Of a stretch of DNA of 64,000 nt, positions 52,453 through 60,907 are shown in pieces. The stretch is from positions 124,001-188,000 of the forward strand of contig NZ_LRVM01000005.1 in NCBI RefSeq assembly GCF_001571775.1, written 5' to 3'. Below the pieces are notes generated by a model. It saw nothing but the letters and a program-made list of their open reading frames with translations, searched no databases and was not told the origin of the DNA. The stretch's first letter is position 1, and every line of letters starts with the position of its first letter. Source of the DNA: Anaerotignum neopropionicum (GTDB lineage: Bacteria; Bacillota; Clostridia; Lachnospirales; Anaerotignaceae). Position numbers and translations under genes: made by a program.

Positions 52453-52828
52453 AACTAAGGTTGCTTTTATCTGTGTTCACAATTCATGTCGCAGTCAGAT
52501 AGCAGAGGCACTTGGCAAGCACCTGGCAGGTGATAAATTTGATTTTTATTCCGCAGGAACAGAAGCAATTCCACAAATGAATCAAGATGCAGTAAGACTT
52601 ATGAAAGAGCTTTACAGCATTGATATGGAACAAACACAACACTCAAAACTGCTAAAGGATATTCCTCCCGTAGATGTGGTTGTTACAATGGGCTGTAATG
52701 TCAATTGTCCATATCTTCCATGTAAGCATCGGGAAGATTGGGGACTTGAAGATCCCACAGGAAAAAGTGACGAAGAGTTTAAAAATATTATCAAAAAGAT
52801 CGAGGAACAAATACTGCATTTAAAATAA
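52445..52828 (+). CDS. arsC: Arsenate reductase ArsC (thioredoxin-coupled)
   Basis: The 127-residue enzyme has the phosphatase-like P-loop [14 protein letters not shown] and later Cys ([13 protein letters not shown]) that form the redox relay of the thioredoxin-coupled family. It reduces arsenate to arsenite, which ACR3 would export. With acr3 broken, arsenite export would depend on another pump. It starts at the ATG at 52445, behind AAAGGATGG. Confidence 0.92.
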   Translation: MSKTKVAFICVHNSCRSQIAEALGKHLAGDKFDFYSAGTEAIPQMNQDAVRLMKELYSIDMEQTQHSKLLKDIPPVDVVVTMGCNVNCPYLPCKHREDWGLEDPTGKSDEEFKNIIKKIEEQILHLK

Positions 52829-52842
52829 CTTAAGTAATAACA

Positions 52843-52891
52843 GAGTATCCTTTCGTTGGCAAATTCCAATTGAAGGATGCTCTTTTTTATG
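52843..52891 (+). terminator. Terminator of the ars operon
   Basis: GAGTATCCTTTC pairs with GAAGGATGCTC, then a U run. Confidence 0.85.
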
Positions 52892-53116
52892 CTATAATTA
52901 CAAGACTTTGGAAATATAAGGGTGAAAAGCATTCAAAGTCTTAACGAAATGTTACATCAACAGGTTTGTCATCATATAATTTTTCTCGTTCCATGTGGAA
53001 ACATGTGTATTGTTATATGAAAAAATATGGCTCGTTTGACATTCCATTCAAAACACCACCCTCAATGGATAATGTTATCAAATGAAATGTACCTACATTT
53101 AGTCTACATCCTCATA

Positions 53117-53145
53117 TTATCAATAAACATGAAAACATGTATAAT
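53117..53145 (+). promoter_or_regulatory. Promoter of the LUD gene
   Basis: TTATCA (53117-53122), 17 bp, TATAAT (53140-53145), just ahead of the GGAGGA site at 53155. Confidence 0.55.
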
Positions 53146-53166
53146 ATTTTTATCGGAGGAAGCCCC

Positions 53167-53808
53167 ATGGATGAAAACATTTCTTGGTTTATGGAAAAAC
53201 GGGTTGAAAAAACCATCAATGCCCTGAATCAAAAAAATATGAAAGGCATTTTTGTAAAAAACGAAACTGAATTACTCCAAGTCATCCAAAACCTGGTGGC
53301 GAAAAATTCGCTGGTAGGAATTGGGGATTCCCTTACCCTTTTAGAAACAGGTGTACTGGATTTATTGCGCAATGGAAGCTATGCCTTTTTAGATAAATAT
53401 AAAGAGGGCATTACAAAAGAGGAAAAAAAGGAAATTTACATACAAAACTTTTCTGCCGATACTTTTTTGTGCAGTACCAATGCCATTACAGAGGAAGGCG
53501 AGTTATATAACATAGATGGAAATGGGAGCAGAGTTGCTCCCATGATCTATGGGCCAAAACAAGTTATCATTGTAGCAGGTATCAATAAATTGGTTCGGAA
53601 TAAAGAAGATGCCGAAAACAGAGCTAGAAATTATGCCGCTCCCATTGATGCGAAAAGATTAAACAAAAATACACCTTGCACAAAAATCGGCCATTGTGTG
53701 GATTGCAAAAGTCCAAACAGAATTTGCAATGCGTTTGTAACCATATCAGGCCAGTTTGTAAAAGACCGAATCAAAATAATTATTGTTGGGAAAACCTTGG
53801 GCTATTGA
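53167..53808 (+). CDS. LUD-domain (LutC/YkgG-like) protein
   Basis: A 213-residue protein with the LUD domain: NLVAKNSLVGIGDSLTLLETG, STNAITEEGELYNIDGNGSRV, PKQVIIVAGINKLV. C-terminal Cys residues (CTKIGHCVDC, RICNAF) suggest Fe-S or metal binding. Related proteins take part in lactate or glycolate use, but no LutA/LutB partner is nearby. It starts behind GGAGGA. Confidence 0.85.
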   Translation: MDENISWFMEKRVEKTINALNQKNMKGIFVKNETELLQVIQNLVAKNSLVGIGDSLTLLETGVLDLLRNGSYAFLDKYKEGITKEEKKEIYIQNFSADTFLCSTNAITEEGELYNIDGNGSRVAPMIYGPKQVIIVAGINKLVRNKEDAENRARNYAAPIDAKRLNKNTPCTKIGHCVDCKSPNRICNAFVTISGQFVKDRIKIIIVGKTLGY

Positions 53809-53908
53809 TTGCAGCGTAAAATGAAATTCTGTGAAAATTTTACGGATCCGTTGATTACGGAAATGTTTATTCCCACTTTACTTTTATAATAATAGAGGAG
53901 GAATCTTA

Positions 53909-54421
53909 ATGGAAATAAAATTCGAATTAACAGAAGAAGATTATATAAAATTTAATTTATATCATATGGAAAATTCACCATCGCAAAAAAAGCTGCATCG
54001 TTCACTGCGGTATGCCCTGCCCCTTTTATTTACATTTCCCATATATTTTATTGGATCCGGGGTGCTCAAACAGCCAAGTTTGTATTGGCTTATCATTTCC
54101 ATATTGTTTTTCGTAGTATGGATTTTTTACTATCCTAAACGGTATAAAAGCAGCATAAGAAAACAAGCCCAAAAATTACTGCGTGAGGGTGACAATTCCT
54201 CATATTTTGGTAAAAAAACAATGCTTATTGATGAAAATTCCATTAAAATATTTGATGAACTTTCTTCAAAAACCATTTCAAAAAACAGCATAAAATCAAT
54301 TAAAATTTATGATGATTTGATTTTGATTTACTTGAGCGCAGTCACGGCTCATATTATACCAACCAGAAACTTGGATGAAACAACAAAAAACCAGCTGATA
54401 AAGGAATTGGATTTATTTTAG
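53909..54421 (+). CDS. YcxB-like membrane protein
   Basis: A 170-residue protein with an acidic N-terminus (TEEDYIKFNLYHM), two helices (PLLFTFPIYFIGSG, YWLIISILFFVVWIFYY) and a cytoplasmic PH-like beta domain (MLIDENSIKIFDELSSK). This is the YcxB arrangement. Function unknown. Confidence 0.7.
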   Translation: MEIKFELTEEDYIKFNLYHMENSPSQKKLHRSLRYALPLLFTFPIYFIGSGVLKQPSLYWLIISILFFVVWIFYYPKRYKSSIRKQAQKLLREGDNSSYFGKKTMLIDENSIKIFDELSSKTISKNSIKSIKIYDDLILIYLSAVTAHIIPTRNLDETTKNQLIKELDLF

Positions 54422-54469
54422 TGCCAAAAAGAATGCTTTCAAAAAACAACTCTATACAGGAGAGTGCCT

Positions 54470-55051
54470 ATGCTGCAAAAAATCAGTAATCATAAAACAG
54501 CGATCATTCTGCTACACGAAATCTATGGTATAAACCAATTTATTGAAACAATGTCTGCCAAGCTTAACTTACAAGGCTTTGATGTATTTTGTCCCAACAT
54601 GCTGGGCAGAGAATGCTTTGACTACACCCAATCCCATGAGGCTTATGAATTCTTCAAAAAAAACGTAGGATTTGATTATTGGAAAAAGGTTATGGTGTTA
54701 TCAGCCCGACTAAAGCTTGCCTATGAAAAGGTTTATTTCATTGGCTTCAGTGTGGGGGCAACGATTGCCTGGCGGTGCTGTGAAGGCGACAGCTGCGATG
54801 GAATCATCTGCTGCTATGGCTCTCGCATACGAGATTATTTGTCCCTCCGTCCCTCCTGCCCCACACTTCTATTGTTTGCCCATGAGGATTCCTTTGACGT
54901 GGAGCATGTAGTAAAAAAGCTTTCGGATAAACCAAATATTGAAACATTTCAATTCCAAGCCAGTCATGGCTTCATGGATCAATACACAGCATCTTATCAT
55001 CAAAAACACGCAAAAAAAGCGGAAACATATATCAGAGGTTTTCTAAAATGA
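54470..55051 (+). CDS. Dienelactone-hydrolase-family protein
   Basis: A 193-residue alpha/beta hydrolase: HEIYGINQFIETM, the nucleophile elbow IGFSVGATIAWR (Ser where the archetype has Cys), the acid region LLLFAHEDSFD and the late His in ASHGFMDQY. The ATG at 54470 with AGGAGA 6 nt upstream is chosen. Confidence 0.75.
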   Translation: MLQKISNHKTAIILLHEIYGINQFIETMSAKLNLQGFDVFCPNMLGRECFDYTQSHEAYEFFKKNVGFDYWKKVMVLSARLKLAYEKVYFIGFSVGATIAWRCCEGDSCDGIICCYGSRIRDYLSLRPSCPTLLLFAHEDSFDVEHVVKKLSDKPNIETFQFQASHGFMDQYTASYHQKHAKKAETYIRGFLK

Positions 55052-55164
55052 ATTGCTTTTTTCGACCTCTTAATATACAAGATTTCTCTGGGGCTTGCCC
55101 ATGATTTTCCAAGCAAAAATAAAACGGCTGTTTTTGGTAAACAAAGATTTAGGGAGGTGACACT

Positions 55165-55599
55165 TTGAATTTTGATTTTGCATCCATTCAAGACATTGAC
55201 GGCTGGATGGAATTGTTGGAGTTAGTGAAAGACAGCTTTCCTGGTTTGGATCAGGATGCTTATAAAACGGGACTTTACGAAAGTATTTTGCGTAAGGAAG
55301 CTTTGGTGGCAAAAAAAGATGGACTGACGATTGGTACATTGGCCTTTTCTTATGAAAATAAAGACCTAATTTTTTTAGCAGTACATCCCAATTATCGTAA
55401 AATGGAAATTGCCCAAAATTTGCTCAAGAAGATGGCCTCCTTATTTTCAAAGGGAACACAAATCAGTGTTATTACATATCGAGAAGGTGACCCACAAGGG
55501 CTTGCAGCAAGAAATTTATATTTAAATTTTGGGTTTCAATGCGGAGAATTTCTTGTGATGTTCGACTATCCTTGCCAAAAATTTACTTTTATTGTATAA
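55165..55599 (+). CDS. GNAT-family acetyltransferase
   Basis: A 144-residue GNAT from a TTG start behind AGGGAGGTG. The acetyl-CoA segment is FLAVHPNYRKMEIAQNLLKKM (the usual R-x-x-G-x-G/A is altered to RKMEIA) and the closing strand is NLYLNFGFQCGE. The substrate is unknown. Confidence 0.7.
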   Translation: MNFDFASIQDIDGWMELLELVKDSFPGLDQDAYKTGLYESILRKEALVAKKDGLTIGTLAFSYENKDLIFLAVHPNYRKMEIAQNLLKKMASLFSKGTQISVITYREGDPQGLAARNLYLNFGFQCGEFLVMFDYPCQKFTFIV

Positions 55600-55665
55600 T
55601 TATCTCCTTACATATCCGCTTTTTCATTAAGCAGAAATAACGGATACATGTCAAAAACATTTTTT

Positions 55666-55819
55666 TCATATCAAGCTGCTGTGGAATTCTTTTGAAATCA
55701 GATTTTCCCAAAAATCCATTACTTTTTTTACCTTTTCCTTGTCTTTTGGTAACAATTCCCTTAAAATAAGCCTTGAAGTCATCTATTAATTCGTGCTCAT
55801 ACATGCAAATCAGTTTCAA
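55666..55819 (-). pseudogene. Possible gene fragment, frameshifted
   Basis: The leftward frame YEHELIDDFKAYFK breaks, and an adjacent frame continues ELLPKDKEKVKKVMDFWENL and ends SSLI*. Both parts look protein-like, so this may be the tail of a decayed gene. I do not recognise the family. Confidence 0.3.
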
Positions 55820-55837
55820 GGAAAGGAACTTTACAAA

Positions 55838-56599
55838 ATGCCGACAAACAGAGAAAAGGGCTTAAATTCCAACAATCTTAAGGTAATTGCAATTATCGCC
55901 ATGACAATTGATCACTTTGCCAGCGTAATTTTTCCAAATTACCCAACCCATCCAATGATTTTGTTATTACATATCATAGGTAGGTTAACCGCACCAATTA
56001 TGTGGTTTTTTGTTGTGGAGGGATTTTTTTATACCCACAATTTAAAAAAGTATATAAAAAGGCTTTTTTTGTTTTCTATTGTTTCCCACTTTGCCTATAA
56101 CTTTGCCTTTGGAATTCCCTTTGTTCCATTTCAAACAACTATTTTCAATCAAACAAGTGTATTATGGACTTTGGCGTGGGGATTGGTGGCACTGGCAATT
56201 GCCCAAAGTACAGATCCACGACTCAAGCCGTGGATAAAAACCGTACTTACCCTTTGCATCTGCGCCATTAGCTTTTGCGCTGATTGGAGCTGCATTGGAA
56301 CCTTGGCAATCCTATATATGGGAAACAACAGAAGTAATTTCAAAAAACAAATGACAAGCATGGTTTTTGTGGTTGCCATGTATGCGGCGGTTTATTTCTT
56401 ATTTATCAACAAAGTATACGGTATTTTACAACTATTTGTTGCTCTGTCTATCCCCCTTCTCAAGCAATATAATGGTGAAAGAGGAAGCTGGAAAGGAATG
56501 AAGTGGTTCTTCTATGCTTACTATCCCGCCCATCTTATCATTTGTGGTATCGTTCGAATTTCATTATACGGAAATGTGGGCGTGATGATCGGCGGATAA
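55838..56599 (+). CDS. TraX-like membrane protein
   Basis: The 253-residue protein has about eight helices. The start SNNLKVIAIIAMTIDHFASV and the loop HIIGRLTAPIMWFFVVEGFFYT mark the TraX family, relatives of which acetylate pilin on conjugative plasmids or are of unknown function. No conjugation genes are nearby. The ATG at 55838 is behind GGAAAGGA. Confidence 0.82.
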   Translation: MPTNREKGLNSNNLKVIAIIAMTIDHFASVIFPNYPTHPMILLLHIIGRLTAPIMWFFVVEGFFYTHNLKKYIKRLFLFSIVSHFAYNFAFGIPFVPFQTTIFNQTSVLWTLAWGLVALAIAQSTDPRLKPWIKTVLTLCICAISFCADWSCIGTLAILYMGNNRSNFKKQMTSMVFVVAMYAAVYFLFINKVYGILQLFVALSIPLLKQYNGERGSWKGMKWFFYAYYPAHLIICGIVRISLYGNVGVMIGG

Positions 56600-56693
56600 G
56601 CCTTCAGAATATAAATTAGCTTATACACAATATATTAGGAAATTTCAATTTTTCTTTGCAATGATAGGTTTCTGAAAAGGAGCAATGATTACT

Positions 56694-57308
56694 ATGGGAA
56701 ACTTCTGGGATAAAATGGCCAAATCCTACGATAAATCTACGGAAAAATATTATCATAATGCCAATGCAAAAACCATTTCCCACACCAAACAATATTGTGA
56801 CAAATCCAAGGATATCCTTGATCTGGGCTGTGGCACAGGTATAATTATTCTGGATTTGACTGATGCTGTAAATAAAATAACAGCCGTGGATGCATCTTCG
56901 AAAATGATTGATTTTGCAAATCAAAAGAAGATAAAGCAAGGGATTGAAAATATCGACTTTTCCGTAAAAGACATCTCTCAACTAGACTTTACACAAGGGA
57001 AATATGATATTATCACAGCTTTTAATCTATTGCTCTATTTAACAAACCCGGAGGAAATTTTAAAAAAAATATATGATTGTCTTCCTTCTGGGGGATACTT
57101 TATTTCAGCAACCGATTGTGTTGGCGAAAGATTTCTTTTAAAAACTGTAATGAAACCACTAAGCTTGCTTAGGATTATCCCTCCAATGAATTATTTCACC
57201 ATGGAAACATTAGAGAATGCATTCATCTATGCCGGATTTAAAATAGTATTTTGTGAAAACCTTCATAACATGCCACCCAATTATTATGTTGTAGCAAAGA
57301 AGCAGTAA
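56694..57308 (+). CDS. Class I SAM-dependent methyltransferase
   Basis: A 204-residue methyltransferase with motif I ILDLGCGTGII, the following acidic ITAVDASSKMI, and motif IV YDIITAFNLLLYL. The substrate is unknown. The ATG at 56694 is 11 nt from AAAGGAG; an in-frame ATG three codons earlier is only 2 nt away and less likely. Confidence 0.82.
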   Translation: MGNFWDKMAKSYDKSTEKYYHNANAKTISHTKQYCDKSKDILDLGCGTGIIILDLTDAVNKITAVDASSKMIDFANQKKIKQGIENIDFSVKDISQLDFTQGKYDIITAFNLLLYLTNPEEILKKIYDCLPSGGYFISATDCVGERFLLKTVMKPLSLLRIIPPMNYFTMETLENAFIYAGFKIVFCENLHNMPPNYYVVAKKQ

Positions 57309-57331
57309 CCAACTTGGAAAGGAGCTAACAA

Positions 57332-57862
57332 ATGGCAGAAATTGAGCTTCAATTACCTACCCATCAGCACAAAAATGGAGCAGAAGCATTTAAGCAAGAA
57401 TTTTTCCGCAGCAACGAAAGCATTATTAACGGTAGTGCTTTGTTAGACCAAATGGATTACGAAGATTGGCTTACCCATACAATAAAAAATCAAAGTCCCG
57501 AAACCGTAAACAAGGAATGGGTTCTAGCGACAACGTTTTTTGCCGTTCGTAAAGCTGACAAAAAAATTGTGGGCATGGTTGACGTCAGACACAATTTAGA
57601 GCATGATTTTTTAGCAGACTTTGGCGGACATATTGGCTTTTCCGTCATACCCAGCGAAAGAAATAAAGGCTATGCAACCAAAATGCTGGAGCTAGGCTTA
57701 GACTATGCAAAAACCTTGAACCTTGAAAAGGTTATGGTGGGATGCTTTTCAAATAACCTTCCTTCTATCCGAACAATCCAAAAATGTGGCGGTGTTTTAA
57801 CAGAAACAAAGCCATATTCCGACGGAAATCTGGTTAACATTTATTGGATTTTATTGCAATAA
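57332..57862 (+). CDS. GNAT-family acetyltransferase
   Basis: A 176-residue GNAT with the segment GHIGFSVIPSERNKGYATKML (R-N-K-G-Y-A acetyl-CoA loop) and GCFSNNLPSIRTIQKCGGVL at the end. It follows the methyltransferase by 23 nt with AAAGGAG. Confidence 0.82.
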   Translation: MAEIELQLPTHQHKNGAEAFKQEFFRSNESIINGSALLDQMDYEDWLTHTIKNQSPETVNKEWVLATTFFAVRKADKKIVGMVDVRHNLEHDFLADFGGHIGFSVIPSERNKGYATKMLELGLDYAKTLNLEKVMVGCFSNNLPSIRTIQKCGGVLTETKPYSDGNLVNIYWILLQ

Positions 57863-57889
57863 AAACACTTTATCATCTGGAGGTAACCT

Positions 57890-58807
57890 ATGATAACTAT
57901 AAATTCTGTCAAAATCAGTTCGACCCGGCTTGCTTATAAGCTTTTTGGCAACGGAAAAATAAACATTGTTATAGAGTTAGGCCTCGGCGCATGCATGGGC
58001 GAGTGGCTTCATATTGCAGAAAGGCTTTCTCATTCCCATACCGTTCTTTTATATGAACGCGCCGGAACGAATTTCAGCGAAAAATCCACAAAAGAAAGAA
58101 CTCCTTTTCATATTGCCCAGGAATTACATGAACTTTTGCAGTCCCTGCCCCATGAGGATAAATTAATTCTCCTTGCCCATTCCCAAGGCAGTCTTTATGC
58201 ACAACAGTTTGTAAGACTATATCCCGAGGAATTGAAAGGGCTTATTTTGCTTGACCCATTATCTGCAAGGGATAATGAATTCAAAAAGTTGCTTACCCCC
58301 GATGAATTCAAAAAAAGCGGTGTGGATAAGCACAGTCATTTAGGCTTGCCAAAAGCTTTGGCAAAATTGCATCTTGGCTTTCTTTTGAAAACATTGATGA
58401 AAAATGCTCCTCCTTTCTATTATTATGAATTTGAGGCAGAAACAAAGGAATATATTTTAAACTCTCTTGCCAAGGCGAATACCTACGAAACTGCCATAGC
58501 AGAATATCAACTAGCCCATGATGAAAAAAACATTCCAGATTTAAAAAAGAAAGGTTCCTTCCCCGATATTCCGCTAATTCTGATTACCCATACGCCCCAG
58601 CTTGTGGAAAAAGAAATTATGGAATTTGGAGGAGCTTCAAAAGAAACAGCCAAAAAGATTGAAAAAATTTGGCAGGATATCATGAAGGAATATTTAGCAT
58701 TTAGTGCAAAATCTCAATTAATTCAAGCCAAAAAAAGCTGTCATTTTATACATCTTACCGAGCCAGAGCTTCTGGAAAATGCTTTGGTTGAGATTGAAAA
58801 TCAATAA
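57890..58807 (+). CDS. Alpha/beta hydrolase
   Basis: A 305-residue hydrolase: IVIELGLGACMGEW near the oxyanion loop, nucleophile elbow LLAHSQGSLYAQQ (Ser), then LILLDPLSARD and a His in SCHFIHLTEPE. The substrate is unknown. It starts behind GGAGG. Confidence 0.78.
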   Translation: MITINSVKISSTRLAYKLFGNGKINIVIELGLGACMGEWLHIAERLSHSHTVLLYERAGTNFSEKSTKERTPFHIAQELHELLQSLPHEDKLILLAHSQGSLYAQQFVRLYPEELKGLILLDPLSARDNEFKKLLTPDEFKKSGVDKHSHLGLPKALAKLHLGFLLKTLMKNAPPFYYYEFEAETKEYILNSLAKANTYETAIAEYQLAHDEKNIPDLKKKGSFPDIPLILITHTPQLVEKEIMEFGGASKETAKKIEKIWQDIMKEYLAFSAKSQLIQAKKSCHFIHLTEPELLENALVEIENQ

Positions 58808-58865
58808 TTATTTTTTACGAAAGGACAGCCGTTTTCCCTGTAGCAAACAAGAGCAAAAACCATAA

Positions 58866-59331
58866 TGAACTGCACCCCCAAAGTTAGACAGTATGGTATA
58901 CTGTAAATAACTAGGGGGTGTTTTTTATGCTAAAAGAAACTCCATATAGCGGAGAGTTTAAGCAAACGGTGATAGTGACGATGCGGGAGGAGAATCTCAC
59001 GTTCAAAGAAACTACCAACATAAGCAGTACCAACGTATGCTCAGATTGAGATGAGTTCATCAAAGCATGGGTCGCAAGGGAAACTGCTTAGATAATGCTG
59101 TGAATGAGAATCTCTTCAGGTTGCTCAAAAGTAAACTTCTATATTTGCAAAACTTTGATTCTATGGAACATTTCAAAGCTGAACTGATTGATTACATGGA
59201 TTATTACAACAACCGGCGCAGCAAGGCACAGCGAAAGGGCTTGCCGCCTGCACTACACAGACAACAAGCCCTTTCGGCTGCTTGAACAATATTTTTCTTA
59301 AAGATTTGTCTAACTTTTTGGGGTCACTTCA
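58866..59331 (+). mobile_element. Internally deleted IS3-family (IS150-like) element
   Basis: Terminal inverted repeats TGAACTGCACCCCCAAAGTTAGACA (left, first bases) and the complement of the right end, TGAAGTGACCCCAAAAAGT, match closely. TAA flanks both ends as a likely 3-bp target duplication. Inside are the start of OrfA (YSGEFKQTVIVTM, from 58927) and the end of OrfB (GRKGNCLDNAVNENLF ... LPPALHRQQALSAA to 59285). The middle, with most of the DDE domain, is deleted. It cannot move by itself but could be moved by a full relative. Confidence 0.85.
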
Positions 59332-59405
59332 TAATCGTTTTTTTGCCCTTGTTTGCTTTATCTTTTATTTTATTCATATCACGCTAAATTTGTCTTAATT
59401 TTAGG

Positions 59406-60890
59406 TTACACCAAATTTGTATAGCCCATCAGCGTTTCATCCACTTCTCTAGCAACACTGCGGCCTTCCTTAATTGCCCAAACAACCAAAGACTGTCCTC
59501 TATGCATATCACCTGCAACAAAAACCTTTGGAACATTCGTACGGAAGCTGTCTTCCCCCGTCTTAACATTCGTTCTTTCATTCAACTCAACCTTGAATGC
59601 CTGCGATACATAGCTTTGAGTCCCTAAAAAGCCTGCTGCAATCAATACCAAATCAACATCAATGGCCTTTTCACTGCCGTGCATTGGCGCAAAGGATACT
59701 GCGCCGTTTTTATCGACTTTTTTCTCCAGCTTCACAATTTTCGCCTTTGCAACGTTTCCTTCCTTATCTAAAACAAATTCCGTTACCGTTGTTTCATAAA
59801 GTCTGGGATCACCGCCAAAGACTGCAATTGCCTCTTGCTGACCATAATCGGTTTTTAAAACCTTGGGCCATTCGGGCCAGCGGTTGTCGTCCCCTCTCTC
59901 CATCGGGGGCTTTGGCATCATTTCCAGCTGTACTACGCTTTTTGCGCCATGGCGGATAGAGGTTCCAACGCAATCATTTCCTGTGTCACCGCCGCCGATG
60001 ACCAAAACATTTTTGCCCTTTGCGGAAATAAATTTACCGTCCTTTAAATTGCTATCCAAAAGGCTTTTGGTTGTTGCCTTTAAGAAATCCACCGCAAAAT
60101 AAATTCCTTTTCCTTCTCGACCTGGAGCCTTAATATCACGAGGGTTTGATGCACCACAGGCAAGAATCACGGAATCATATTCCTTAATCAGCTTTTCTGC
60201 CTTAATGGTATTGCCAATATCTGCATTGGTGATAAACTCAATTCCCTCTGCCTTCATAATATTCACTTTACGGTCAATTACGGTTTTTTCCAGTTTCATA
60301 TTGGGAATGCCGTACATCAGCAGTCCGCCCACGCGGTCATTACGCTCATAAACAACAACCGTATGGCCTCTTTTATTCAGTTGATCCGCCGCTGCAAGTC
60401 CCGATGGCCCGCTGCCAATCACGGCAATTTTCTTTCCTGTTCTTACCTTCGGTGGGTTTGGCTGAATCAGCCCTGAAAAATAACCGTTTTCAATAATGCT
60501 CCATTCGTTTTCCTTAATGGTAACGGAAGTATCGTTCAATCCGCAAGTACATGCTGCCTCGCAAGGTGCGGGACATACACGGCTTGTAAACTCAGGAAAA
60601 TTGTTTGTTTTTAACAGCCTGTCTAAGGCCCGATCCATTTTTTCCAAGTAAATCAAGTCGTTCCACTCAGGTATCAAATTATTCAAAGGGCAGCCCGAAG
60701 CCATACCCTTTAACATCATTCCACTCTGACAAAAGGGTATGCCGCAGTCCATACATCTTGCTGCCTGTTGCTGCTGTTCACTTTTTTGTAAATGCTCATG
60801 AAAATCCTGAAAATGCTTAATTCTTTCCTTCGGGCTCATTTCGCCCCCAGATTTTCTGTCAAATTCTAAAAATCCTGTTGCTTTTCCCAT
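59406..60890 (-). CDS. gltD: Glutamate synthase small subunit GltD
   Basis: GltD supplies electrons from NAD(P)H through FAD and Fe-S clusters to GltB. The 494 residues have N-terminal Cys motifs (CMDCGIPFCQSG, CPLNNLIPEW, RVCPAPCEAACTC), the FAD fold GSGPSGLAAADQL, and the NADPH fold VIGGGDTGNDCVG. The C-terminal segment VFVAGDMHRGQSLVVWAI is standard. It lies 17 nt after gltB. Confidence 0.95.
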   Translation of the reverse strand: MGKATGFLEFDRKSGGEMSPKERIKHFQDFHEHLQKSEQQQQAARCMDCGIPFCQSGMMLKGMASGCPLNNLIPEWNDLIYLEKMDRALDRLLKTNNFPEFTSRVCPAPCEAACTCGLNDTSVTIKENEWSIIENGYFSGLIQPNPPKVRTGKKIAVIGSGPSGLAAADQLNKRGHTVVVYERNDRVGGLLMYGIPNMKLEKTVIDRKVNIMKAEGIEFITNADIGNTIKAEKLIKEYDSVILACGASNPRDIKAPGREGKGIYFAVDFLKATTKSLLDSNLKDGKFISAKGKNVLVIGGGDTGNDCVGTSIRHGAKSVVQLEMMPKPPMERGDDNRWPEWPKVLKTDYGQQEAIAVFGGDPRLYETTVTEFVLDKEGNVAKAKIVKLEKKVDKNGAVSFAPMHGSEKAIDVDLVLIAAGFLGTQSYVSQAFKVELNERTNVKTGEDSFRTNVPKVFVAGDMHRGQSLVVWAIKEGRSVAREVDETLMGYTNLV

Positions 60891-60907
60891 GCATAATCCC
60901 CCCTGTC

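Noticed and set aside
56616-56981. 121-codon leftward open frame
   Set aside because: It overlaps the well-supported methyltransferase gene on the other strand and lacks recognisable features.
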